Shown here in pieces: positions 12,233-19,623 of a DNA stretch of 64,000 bases. Position numbers and translations under genes: made by a program. Origin of the DNA: Lysobacter silvisoli (GTDB lineage: Bacteria; Pseudomonadota; Gammaproteobacteria; Xanthomonadales; Xanthomonadaceae). The notes below the pieces were generated by a model, which was not told the origin of the DNA, did no database searches, and saw only the letters and a list, made by a program, of their open reading frames with translations. Numbering within the stretch: the stretch's first letter is position 1; every line of letters begins with the position of its first letter. The stretch is from NCBI RefSeq assembly GCF_003382365.1, contig NZ_QTSU01000001.1, forward strand, positions 1,736,001 through 1,800,000, given 5' to 3'.

Positions 12233-13168
12233 ATGAATAACCCGAGCCATGCCTTGCCCCCGCTGAGCGCCGTGCGCGCCTTCGAAGCGGCCGCGCGCCT
12301 GTCCAGCTTCACCGCCGCGGCGCAGGAACTGGGCATGACCCAGGCCGCAGTGAGCTACCAGATCAAACAGCTGGAGCAGCGCCTGGGACTGAGCCTGTTC
12401 CAGCGCCTGCCGCGCAAGGTCGCGCTGACCCGCGCCGGCGAACGTCTGGCGCCGGCGGTGCTCGACAGTTTCCAGAACCTGCGCAGCGCGTTCTCGAGCA
12501 CGCTGGAACGTTCGGAAAGCGAACTGGCCATCACTTCGCTACCGACCATCGCCGCCAACTGGCTGGTGCCGCGCCTGGGCGCCTTCCATCTGGCACGGCC
12601 GGGGCTGGCGGTGCGCCTGGACACCGGCGTGCCGCTGGTGGACCTGAGCCAGGGCGACTTCGACGTCGGCATCCGCGTGGGCGAAGGCCGCTGGCCCGGG
12701 CTGACGTCGCATTACCTGCTGCCCAGCCTGTACACGCCGCTGTGCGCGCCCGCGCTGCTGCAAGGCGGCGCGCTGCAGCGCCCGCAGGATCTGCTGAAGC
12801 TGTTGCGCATGGGGCGCGAACGCTGGTGGCGGTCGTGGCTGATCGCGGCCGGGATCGCCGAACCCGACCTGTCGGCGCGACCGGGCGTGGACCTGGGCGT
12901 GGAACAGTACGAAGTCACCGCGGCCATCGCCGGACACGGCGCGGCGATCACCTCGCCGCTGTTCTTCCACGCCGAACTCGAGGCCGGCCGCCTGGCACAG
13001 CCGTTCGCGCAGGTGCTGCGCGACCATCGCGATTACTGGCTGGTGTACCCCACCGCGCATCGGCGCAGCCCGAAGATCTGCGCGTTCCGCGACTGGCTAT
13101 TGGATCAGGCGGCGCAAGACCTGCGCGCGTCCCCGTGGGCAGAACTGAAGCCGACGCTGCCGCGCTGA
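12233..13168 (+). CDS. LysR-family transcriptional regulator (GcvA-like)
   Basis: 311 residues. Residues 8-67 form a winged helix-turn-helix of the LysR type (LSAVRAFEAAARLSSFTAAA then TQAAVSYQIKQLEQRLG). Residues about 90-300 form the periplasmic-binding-protein-like effector domain. The PPLSAVRAFEAAAR start is typical of the GcvA/AmpR branch. It is divergent from the NTF2-like/DUF885 unit, the classical arrangement for autoregulation plus control of the neighbour. The inducer is unknown. Confidence 0.88.
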   Translation: MNNPSHALPPLSAVRAFEAAARLSSFTAAAQELGMTQAAVSYQIKQLEQRLGLSLFQRLPRKVALTRAGERLAPAVLDSFQNLRSAFSSTLERSESELAITSLPTIAANWLVPRLGAFHLARPGLAVRLDTGVPLVDLSQGDFDVGIRVGEGRWPGLTSHYLLPSLYTPLCAPALLQGGALQRPQDLLKLLRMGRERWWRSWLIAAGIAEPDLSARPGVDLGVEQYEVTAAIAGHGAAITSPLFFHAELEAGRLAQPFAQVLRDHRDYWLVYPTAHRRSPKICAFRDWLLDQAAQDLRASPWAELKPTLPR

Positions 13169-13184
13169 GCGCGCGACCGCACGC

Positions 13185-13643
13185 TTACGGCGCGGGCTTG
13201 CGCGCTTCCAGCTCGCCGCGCAGCACGCCGCCGTCCTTGAGCTTGAATTCCACCACCACCTTGCTGCCCGGCTTCAGCGGCGCATGCGGCTGCATCAGCA
13301 TCAGGTGCAGACCGCCGGGCTTGAGCACGGCGTTGCCGTCGGGCGCGATGCGCAGCTCGGGCATGGCGCGCATGCGGCTGACGCCGTCGACCAGGCGGGT
13401 CTCGTGCAGCGAGCTGTCGCCGAAGGCCGGGCTGCTGACGCCGACGATGGTCAGCGGCGTGGCGCAGGGATTCTCGATGCGGCCGAAGCCGGCCATCATC
13501 GGCATGGCCATCGGCGGCAGCCGCACCCAGCCCTCGACCACGCGCGCGCTGCAGCCGCGCGCCTGCGCCGAAACCGATGCCGCGCACAGCGCGGCGGCCA
13601 GGGCCAGAACAGTGAACGCGCGTCGGCTACGGGGGCTGTGCAT
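13185..13643 (-). CDS. periplasmic PCu(A)C copper chaperone
   Basis: 152 residues with an N-terminal signal (residues 1-28, cleaved near SAQARG). The copper-binding pattern H-x10-M-x21-H-x-M is exactly met: His in LHETRLVDG, Met in SRMR, then HLM in GGLHLMLM. This family delivers Cu(I) in the periplasm, often to the CuA centre of cytochrome oxidase. It is convergent with the lysR gene and has no other copper gene next to it, but the Hvf-type cluster at 27.6-31.0 kb is another copper-related locus in this window. Confidence 0.88.
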   Translation of the reverse strand: MHSPRSRRAFTVLALAAALCAASVSAQARGCSARVVEGWVRLPPMAMPMMAGFGRIENPCATPLTIVGVSSPAFGDSSLHETRLVDGVSRMRAMPELRIAPDGNAVLKPGGLHLMLMQPHAPLKPGSKVVVEFKLKDGGVLRGELEARKPAP

Positions 13644-13714
13644 GGCCCTATGATAAGGCCCAACCCCGTCGTCACCACGACGCCCGCTTGCGACAAATCG
13701 TCCCAGGAAGCCCC

Positions 13715-14473
13715 ATGAGCCTAGTCACCGCCCTCCGCCACGGCGACATCGTCGAACTGCAGCTGGCGCGCGCGCCGGTCAACGCCCTCAACCCCGCGCT
13801 CTGCCACGACCTGCGCAACGCCCTGGGCACGGCGATCGCCGAAGGCGCGCAAGGCGTGCTGCTCAGCGGCGGCCCCAAGGTGTTCTCGGCCGGCCTGGAC
13901 GTGCCCTACCTGCTGTCGCTGGGCGACGACCGCCACGCGCTGATGACCGCCTGGCAGACCTTCTTCGACACCGCTCTGGCGCTGGCCGCCAGTCCGATAC
14001 CGGTGGTGGCCGCGCTGGCCGGCCACGCGCCCGCCGGCGGCTGCGTGCTGGCGCTGTGCTGCGACTATCGGGTGATGGCCTCGGGCCCCTACCGCATCGG
14101 CCTCAACGAAACCCAGGTCGGCCTGGTCGCGCCCGAGGGCATCCAGCGCCTGATGCGCCGCGTGGTCGGCACCTACCGCGCCGAACGCCTGCTGGTGGCC
14201 GGCGAAATGCTGGAATCGGAAGCCGCGCTGGCCGTGGGCCTGGTCGATGAGCTAGTCGAGATCGACCACGTCGCGATCCGCGCGCGGGTGTGGCTGGAAC
14301 AGCTGCTGACGCTGCCGCGCCAGGCCATGCTGCAGACCCGCAGCGTCGCCCGCGCCGATCTGATCGAAGCGATGCAGCCCGAGCACATCCGGCTGCAGCA
14401 TTTCATCGAATCCTGGTACGAGCCGTCGACGCAGCAGGCGTTGAAGGCGCTGATTGCGAAGTTGGGTAAGTAA
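13715..14473 (+). CDS. enoyl-CoA hydratase/isomerase family protein
   Basis: 252 residues with a crotonase fold. The oxyanion-hole segments are FSAGLDVPYL and AGHAPAGGCVLALCCDYRVM. The second catalytic Glu of hydratases is replaced in this region (LNETQVGLVAPEG), so it resembles 3,2-trans-enoyl-CoA isomerases rather than true hydratases. The ATG at 13715 follows AGGAAG; the frame is open a little upstream. It is monocistronic and convergent with the sulfurtransferase gene, with a palindrome between. Confidence 0.8.
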   Translation: MSLVTALRHGDIVELQLARAPVNALNPALCHDLRNALGTAIAEGAQGVLLSGGPKVFSAGLDVPYLLSLGDDRHALMTAWQTFFDTALALAASPIPVVAALAGHAPAGGCVLALCCDYRVMASGPYRIGLNETQVGLVAPEGIQRLMRRVVGTYRAERLLVAGEMLESEAALAVGLVDELVEIDHVAIRARVWLEQLLTLPRQAMLQTRSVARADLIEAMQPEHIRLQHFIESWYEPSTQQALKALIAKLGK

Positions 14474-14504
14474 AGCGCGAGAGCCGACACTTCTTTGCTG
14501 TGGA

Positions 14505-14525
14505 TTCCCCCTCAACAAAGGGGAA
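14505..14525. repeat. intergenic palindrome family A, short degenerate copy
   Basis: TTCCCC and GGGGAA flank a 9-base loop (CTCAACAAA) between two convergent genes. The C-run, AAA, G-run layout is that of the family A elements elsewhere in the window. Confidence 0.45.
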
Positions 14526-14536
14526 GGCAACATCGA

Positions 14537-15388
14537 TCACTCCTCGCCCGTCGCCACCGGCCGCGAGGGATCGTCGATCCATCCGCTCCACGAGCCGGTG
14601 AACAGCCCCGCGCCCTGCAGCCCCGCGTGCTCCATCGCCAACAGGTGATGACAGGCGGTCACGCCGGAGCCGCACATCACCACGGTGTTGTGCGCGGGCT
14701 GCGCGCCCAGGGTCTGGGCGAAATCCTGGGCGAGTTCGTCGGCGGGCTTGAAGCGGCCGTCGCGCAGGTTCTGCGCATAGGGGTGGTTGCGCGCGCCGGG
14801 CACATGGCCGGCCACGCGGTCCAGCGGTTCGGTCTGGCCGCGGTAGCGCTCGGCCGCACGCGCGTCGATCAGCAGGCCGCCGGCATCGACATGCGCGCGC
14901 ACGGCATCGGCGTCGAACAAGCGGTGGCGGTCGAACTCGGCTTGGTACTGCGAAGGCTGCGGCGTGGGCACCACGGCGTCGGTGGGCAGGCCCAGCGCGG
15001 TCCAGCGCTGCCAGCCGCCGTCCAGCACCGCCACCCGGCGGTGGCCCAGCGCGCGCAGCAGGAACCACAGCCGCGCCGCGGCCAGCGCGCCGTCGCCGTG
15101 GTCGTAGGCCACGACCTGGTCGCCGGGCGACACGCCCCAGCGCCGCAGCGCGGCGGTGAAGTCGGCGGCGTCCGGCCAGGGATGGCGGCCGGCGTTGCGT
15201 TTGCGGTGGTCGGACAGGTCGCGGTCCAGATGGGCGTAGCGCGCGCCGGGAATGTGCGCTGTCTGGTAGGCGGCCTCGCCGCTGCCCGGGTCGGCGAGCG
15301 CGGCGCGCGCGTCGATCACCACCAGGTCGTCGCGGCCGAGTTGCGCGGCCAGGTCCTCGGCCGCTACCAGCGTGGTCCAGTCGCTCAT
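14537..15388 (-). CDS. sseA: thiosulfate/3-mercaptopyruvate sulfurtransferase
   Basis: 283 residues made of two rhodanese domains (about 8-125 and 155-275). The active-site loop CGSGVTACH carries the catalytic Cys. The CGSGVTA form is that of 3-mercaptopyruvate sulfurtransferases, which move sulfur to cyanide or thiols through a persulfide. Its ATG overlaps the stop of the upstream Nudix gene (ATGA), so it is the third gene of the DUF1289-Nudix-sseA operon. Confidence 0.9.
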   Translation of the reverse strand: MSDWTTLVAAEDLAAQLGRDDLVVIDARAALADPGSGEAAYQTAHIPGARYAHLDRDLSDHRKRNAGRHPWPDAADFTAALRRWGVSPGDQVVAYDHGDGALAAARLWFLLRALGHRRVAVLDGGWQRWTALGLPTDAVVPTPQPSQYQAEFDRHRLFDADAVRAHVDAGGLLIDARAAERYRGQTEPLDRVAGHVPGARNHPYAQNLRDGRFKPADELAQDFAQTLGAQPAHNTVVMCGSGVTACHHLLAMEHAGLQGAGLFTGSWSGWIDDPSRPVATGEE

Positions 15389-16065
15389 GCGATCGCCTCC
15401 AGGCGTTGGCGCAGGTTCAACAGCATCGACGCGGTCGCGCCCCAGATGCGCTGGTCCGGATAGCGGAATTCCAGCACCTGGCGCGGACGGCCGCGGTATT
15501 CGAGTTGGTGATGGGCCAGATTGGCCGGATCCAGCAGATAGGACAGCGCGACCTCGAACACCGCCGCGACTTCGCCGGGATCGGGCTTGGCGATGTAGGC
15601 CGGGTCGATGATGGCCACCACCGGCAGCACGCGAAAGCCGGTGATCGTGGCCAGCGGGTCCAGGTAGCCCAGCGGTGCGATCTGCGCCGGCGGCACGCCG
15701 ATCTCCTCGCCGGTTTCGCGGATGGCCGCGGCCACCGCGTCGGCGTCGTCGGCTTCGATGCGGCCGCCGGGGAAACTGACCTGACCGCTGTGCTGGCGCA
15801 GGGCGTCGGTGCGCCGGGTCAGCAGCACGCGGGTGCCGTCGGCGCGCGGCACCAGACCCACCAGCACGGCCGCGCGCGCGGGCACGGCATCGGGCGGCAG
15901 CAGGCCGTCGAGTTCGTCCAGGTTCCAGGCGTCGCCGTCGGGTTCGGCCGTGAGCGGGCGCAGGGCCTCGCGCAGGCGCGGGACGTCATGCGGCATGCGG
16001 TCGTGCGGCATGCGCTCGAACCGCATCAGGTCGTGCTGGATGACGTCGGGCGGCAGCACGCTCAC
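15385..16065 (-). CDS. Nudix CoA pyrophosphatase (NudL-like)
   Basis: 226 residues using a GTG start at 16065 that overlaps the DUF1289 stop (GTGA); an in-frame ATG at 16026 is an alternative. The Nudix box is clear (SFPGGRIEADDAD, then AAIRETGEEIG) and is preceded by the LRQHSGQVSFPGG segment typical of CoA pyrophosphatases. The enzyme would cleave CoA or its derivatives to 4'-phosphopantetheine and 3',5'-ADP in the cytoplasm. Confidence 0.88.
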   Translation of the reverse strand: MSVLPPDVIQHDLMRFERMPHDRMPHDVPRLREALRPLTAEPDGDAWNLDELDGLLPPDAVPARAAVLVGLVPRADGTRVLLTRRTDALRQHSGQVSFPGGRIEADDADAVAAAIRETGEEIGVPPAQIAPLGYLDPLATITGFRVLPVVAIIDPAYIAKPDPGEVAAVFEVALSYLLDPANLAHHQLEYRGRPRQVLEFRYPDQRIWGATASMLLNLRQRLEAIA

Positions 16066-16247
16066 CGCCGGCGCGACTCGCGCTCGGGCAGCACCTGTTC
16101 CATCAGCCGCAGGCGCTCGTCGTCGTTCATCTGCGACCAGCGCGCGATCTCGGACGTGGTGCGGAAGCAGCCCAGGCACAGGCCTTGCTCGTCCAGCGTG
16201 CAGACGCCGATGCAAGGACTGAGCACTGCACGGAATTGGAAGCTCAT
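16062..16247 (-). CDS. DUF1289 small cysteine protein
   Basis: 61 residues. The four cysteines are in the DUF1289 pattern SPCIGVCTLDEQGLCLGCFRT, followed by the EIARW segment. The family is widespread in proteobacteria; it probably binds a metal and its function is unknown. It heads the operon with the Nudix hydrolase and sseA. No promoter was fixed. Confidence 0.85.
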   Translation of the reverse strand: MSFQFRAVLSPCIGVCTLDEQGLCLGCFRTTSEIARWSQMNDDERLRLMEQVLPERESRRR

Positions 16248-16400
16248 CTCACCGCACCACCGGGCCGCGATGGTCGGCGCGGCCGTTCAAGGCGGCCCGG
16301 GGGCCGCAACGCACCGGCCGTGGCCGGGTCCAACGCGCCGCCGTATCGCGGCGGGCTCGGGACTTAGATCGTGGCGCTACGGCCGCGATGCAAGCCCCCG

Positions 16401-16430
16401 AAAAAAGTTGCGCCGGCAAGGCCGGCGCAA
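16401..16430 (-). terminator. Rho-independent terminator of the FKBP-like gene
   Basis: On the minus strand TTGCGCCGGC pairs with GCCGGCGCAA across a CTT loop, then C and six T residues, about 20 bases after the stop codon. Confidence 0.9.
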
Positions 16431-16451
16431 CGGTGTTACGGCTGGGAGCGC

Positions 16452-17138
16452 TTACTTGGTGCTGACCAGCTTCAGTTCGAACTGCACCGCCACGTTCGGC
16501 GGGAACGGCGTGCGCGGGTCGGCGCCATAGGCCTTGTCCGGCGGCAGGGTCACTTCCCACTTCGAACCGGCCGGCATCTGCAGCAGCACTTCGCGCATGG
16601 CCTGCATTTCGATCTCGCTGACCTTGATGGCCGGGATCGCTTGCGGCGGACGCGCCTGCGCCGGACGCTCGCCCCAGGCGTAGGGACCGGCGACTTCCAA
16701 CTGCACGGTGCTGGCCTGAGTGGGCTTGGCGCCGGTGCCGTTCTCGATCACGCGGTACTGCACGCCGCTGGGCAGGGTCTTGACCCCGGCCTTGGCCTTG
16801 TTGGCGGCCAGGTAGGTGTCGCTCTTGGTCTTGTTGGTGGCGGCGGTCTTTTCCCATTCGGCCTTGGCGCGGGCTTCCTGGCGCTGCTGCATGTTCTTGA
16901 CCGCGGTGCGCAGCTGGTCGACCGGAACCGAGGGCTCCTTCTTGCCGTAGCCGTCCTGCAAGCCCTTGAGCACGGTATTCACATCGATCTGCTCGCCGCT
17001 TTCCACGGCGGTGCGGCCCCATTCGTAGCCCAGGGCGTAACTCAGCTTGCCCTTCTCGGACGAAGTGTCCTGCGCGACGGCGTTGCCGGCAGTCAGAGCC
17101 AAAGCCGCGACGGCGGCAGCGATCAAACGCAACTTCAT
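16452..17138 (-). CDS. FKBP-type peptidyl-prolyl isomerase-like periplasmic protein
   Basis: 228 residues with a cleavable signal (to AVAQ, about residue 23). The N-terminal part resembles the dimerisation domain of FkpA/Mip (KLSYALGYEWG... GLQDGYG). The C-terminal FKBP domain keeps LPSGVQYRVIENGTG, the LPPDKAYG segment and the closing PPNVAVQFELKLV. It lacks the usual DGTxFDSS and VIPGW segments that build the proline-isomerase pocket, so it may act as a chaperone without normal isomerase activity. The ATG at 17138 follows GGAG; the frame is open upstream. Confidence 0.8.
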   Translation of the reverse strand: MKLRLIAAAVAALALTAGNAVAQDTSSEKGKLSYALGYEWGRTAVESGEQIDVNTVLKGLQDGYGKKEPSVPVDQLRTAVKNMQQRQEARAKAEWEKTAATNKTKSDTYLAANKAKAGVKTLPSGVQYRVIENGTGAKPTQASTVQLEVAGPYAWGERPAQARPPQAIPAIKVSEIEMQAMREVLLQMPAGSKWEVTLPPDKAYGADPRTPFPPNVAVQFELKLVSTK

Positions 17139-17340
17139 TCGTGGGTATCTCCAGTAATGGCACGGGGCGGATCGCGCCGCCCCGTCGATAAGGCCCGATC
17201 GGGTCGAATGCGCCCGAATGGACGGGTTAGGATAGCGGCGGGCTGGCTTAACCGCCACTGACATCCCGGGCTCAGACCCCGCGGGCGCGCCGGAGTTCCG
17301 TACGCCCGCCCTGCCTCCTCCCCTCCAAACGCCTATTCAC

Positions 17341-18123
17341 ATGTCCTCATCGCCCCTGCTGACCTCCGATCGCGGCGCCGTGCGCACGATCACGGTGAAC
17401 CGCCCCGACAAGCTGAACGCCCTCAACGCCCAGACCCTGGACGCCCTGCTGGAGGCCTTCGAGGCCGCCGCGGCCGATCCGGCGGTGCGCTGCGTGGTGC
17501 TGACCGGTGCCGGCCCCAAGGCCTTCGTGGCCGGCGCCGACATCGCCGAAATGAACGGACTGACTCCGGTCCAGGGCCGCGACTTCTCCCTGCGCGGGCA
17601 GAAGCTGATGCGCCGGATCGAGAAGATGCCCAAGCCGGTGATCGGCATGATCAACGGTTTCGCCCTGGGCGGCGGCCTGGAGCTGGCGATGGGCTGCCAC
17701 CTGCGCATCGCCGCCGACAGCGCCAAGCTCGGCCAGCCCGAGGTCAACCTGGGCCTGATCCCCGGCTTCGGCGGCACCCAGCGCCTGCTGCGCCTGGCCG
17801 GCCGCGCCGCCACCCTGGAGCTGTGCCTGGTGGGCGCGCCCATCGACGCCCAGCGCGCGCGCGAACTGGGCATCGTCAACCGCGTGGTGCCGGCGGCCGA
17901 GTTGGAAGCGGAAACCGCCAAGCTGGCCGAACAACTGGCCGCGTCCGCGCCGCTGGCGCTGCGCGGCGTGCTGGACTGCGTGGCCGTGGGCGGCGAGTGC
18001 GGCATCGAAGAAGGTCTGGAGTACGAGACCGCGCAGTTCGGCCTGATGTTCGCCACCGACGACATGCGCGAAGGCACCGCGGCGTTCCTGGAGCGGCGCA
18101 AGCCGGCGTTCGCCGGCACGTGA
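17341..18123 (+). CDS. enoyl-CoA hydratase (crotonase family)
   Basis: 260 residues. Oxyanion-hole segments FVAGADIAEM and FALGGGLELAMGC are present, and both catalytic glutamates of hydratases are in place (GGGLELAM and GQPEVNLGLIPGFGGTQ). It should hydrate 2-enoyl-CoA in beta-oxidation or a related pathway. It heads a tight three-gene run: its stop overlaps the GTG of a small Cys protein, whose stop overlaps nth. Confidence 0.92.
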   Translation: MSSSPLLTSDRGAVRTITVNRPDKLNALNAQTLDALLEAFEAAAADPAVRCVVLTGAGPKAFVAGADIAEMNGLTPVQGRDFSLRGQKLMRRIEKMPKPVIGMINGFALGGGLELAMGCHLRIAADSAKLGQPEVNLGLIPGFGGTQRLLRLAGRAATLELCLVGAPIDAQRARELGIVNRVVPAAELEAETAKLAEQLAASAPLALRGVLDCVAVGGECGIEEGLEYETAQFGLMFATDDMREGTAAFLERRKPAFAGT

Positions 18124-18506
18124 GCGCCGCCTGCCGCTGCGGCTGCACGCGCGAGCATCCGGCGCACGCTATGGTCGCGGCGCTGGCGCAGGACGACGTG
18201 GACGGCGCCCTGCGCCTGGGCCTGCTCGACAGCGACGCCTGCGACGACTGCAGCGACGACTGCCGCGGCGGTTTGATCGACGCGCGCGATGCGCGCCTGC
18301 GCGCGCTGCAGGCGCGCGAGCGCTACCGTGCGCGCGATGCGCGCCTGCAACGGCGCGTGCAGGAGCGCGCCGCGCTGCGCAATGCGGCGCCCGTCGCCGC
18401 GACGCCCGACCGCCCCGCGGTTGCCACCGCTCCGGCCCTGCCCGCCGCTGCCGCCGCTGCGCTGGCGCGGGCCAAGGCCAAGGCCGCCGAACGCCACAAA
18501 CCATGA
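18120..18506 (+). CDS. small cysteine-containing protein of unknown function
   Basis: 128 residues if the GTG at 18120 is used (GTGA overlap with the crotonase); an ATG at 18171 would remove the first Cys cluster. The clusters are CRCGC at residues 5-9 and CDDCSDDC near 41-48, suggesting metal binding. An Arg/Ala-rich helical stretch and an Ala/Lys tail (AAAALARAKAKAAERHKP) follow. I do not recognise a family. Its stop overlaps the nth start (ATGA), so it is translated together with nth; a link to the Fe-S repair enzyme is only a guess. Confidence 0.6.
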   Translation: MSAACRCGCTREHPAHAMVAALAQDDVDGALRLGLLDSDACDDCSDDCRGGLIDARDARLRALQARERYRARDARLQRRVQERAALRNAAPVAATPDRPAVATAPALPAAAAAALARAKAKAAERHKP

Positions 18507-19279
18507 GCCGCCATCCGCCCGCCAAGCCCGGCCGCCGCGCCGCGGCCCCGCCCGCCGCGAAGAAGGCCGCCAAGAAGGCGGCGAAGAAAGCGGTCGCCAA
18601 ACCGCGCCGCCCGGCCCGCCTGTCCCCGGCCGAATCCGAGGACATGTTCGCGCGGCTCAAGGCGCTCAACCCCCACCCCACCACCGAACTCGAATACAGC
18701 ACGCCCTACGAGCTGCTGGTGGCGGTGACCCTGTCGGCGCAGGCCACCGACGTGGGCGTGAACAAGGCCACGCGCAAGCTGTTCCCGGTGGCCAACACCC
18801 CGCAGGCCATCGCCGCTCTCGGCGTGGACGGGCTCAAGCCGTACATCGCCACCATCGGCCTGTACAACACCAAGGCCGCCAACGTGGTCGCCCTGTCGCA
18901 ACGCCTGCTCGACGAGCACGGCGGCCAGGTGCCGCGCGACCGCGCCGCCCTGGAGGCCCTGCCCGGGGTCGGCCGCAAGACCGCCAACGTGGTGCTCAAC
19001 ACCGCCTTCGGCGAGCCGACCATGGCGGTGGACACGCACATCTTCCGGGTCGCCAACCGCACCGGCCTGGCCCCGGGCAAGACCGTGCGCGCGGTCGAGG
19101 ACGGCCTGCTCAAGGCGGTGCCGCCGGACTACCTGCACGACGCCCACCACTGGCTGATCCTGCACGGACGTTACGTCTGCAAGGCACGCAAACCCGACTG
19201 CCCGCACTGCGCGATCCGCGATCTGTGCCGCTATCCGGACAAGACCCCGGGCGAGCCGGAGCCCGTGGCCTCTGATTAA
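18503..19279 (+). CDS. nth: endonuclease III (DNA glycosylase/AP lyase)
   Basis: 258 residues. Endonuclease III removes oxidised pyrimidines in base excision repair. The helix-hairpin-helix LPGVGRKTANVV includes the catalytic Lys; the catalytic Asp is in VDTHIFR; the [4Fe-4S] ligands are C-x6-C-x2-C-x5-C (CKARKPDCPHCAIRDLC). The core starts near residue 40. The first 40 residues are a Lys/Ala/Pro-rich tail absent from E. coli Nth (211 residues). The start overlaps the preceding gene. Confidence 0.96.
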   Translation: MSRHPPAKPGRRAAAPPAAKKAAKKAAKKAVAKPRRPARLSPAESEDMFARLKALNPHPTTELEYSTPYELLVAVTLSAQATDVGVNKATRKLFPVANTPQAIAALGVDGLKPYIATIGLYNTKAANVVALSQRLLDEHGGQVPRDRAALEALPGVGRKTANVVLNTAFGEPTMAVDTHIFRVANRTGLAPGKTVRAVEDGLLKAVPPDYLHDAHHWLILHGRYVCKARKPDCPHCAIRDLCRYPDKTPGEPEPVASD

Positions 19280-19289
19280 GGGCGGCGCC

Positions 19290-19430
19290 TGGGGGACAGC
19301 CCTGGCCTCTGCTCGTCGTTTAGGGAATAGCCCCGGCCTTTGCTCGTCATCCCCGCGAACGCGGGGATCCACGGCTTCATCCAGGCATGACGCTGAAGTC
19401 TCTGGATCCCCGCCTTCGCGGGGATGACGG
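19290..19430. repeat. tandem near-repeat followed by family B palindromes
   Basis: A unit like GGGACAGCCCTGGCCTCTGC (19293) recurs as GGGAATAGCCCCGGCCTTTG (19323), about 30 bases apart. It is followed by two inverted hairpins of family B at 19345-19370 and 19404-19430, built on CATCCCCGCGAACGCGGGGA. Related family B elements lie at 23566-23697 and 51762-51857. The rest of the nth-porin gap holds the Pho boxes. Confidence 0.7.
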
Positions 19431-19518
19431 ATCGGAGCGACGCTGACCCGGCAGCTCGGTTCCAGCGGACCGCCTGAATGGACGGGCGCGCGTCTGGTCT
19501 TGACCCCATCCGGCCGGA

Positions 19519-19574
19519 CCGTCACCAATCGGTCACGGCAGCGAAATAAGTCAGTCCTGTCATATTTACGCAAC
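19519..19574 (+). promoter_or_regulatory. two putative Pho boxes upstream of the porin
   Basis: CCGTCAC-CAAT-CGGTCAC (19519-19536) fits the 7-4-7 PhoB direct-repeat layout. CTGTCAT-ATTT-ACGCAAC (19557-19574) has one perfect half and one weak half. Both lie within 105 bases of the porin start. Matched by eye to the CTGTCAT-N4-CTGTCAT consensus. Confidence 0.6.
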
Positions 19575-19623
19575 TTTCACACCCTAGCCTGCGCGGCATC
19601 CACCCACGCCCTAGGGCTTCCCC

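Noticed and set aside
19345-19430. Family B inverted hairpins as a CRISPR array
   Set aside because: There are only two facing hairpins with one spacer and no cas genes; the same parts recur singly elsewhere.
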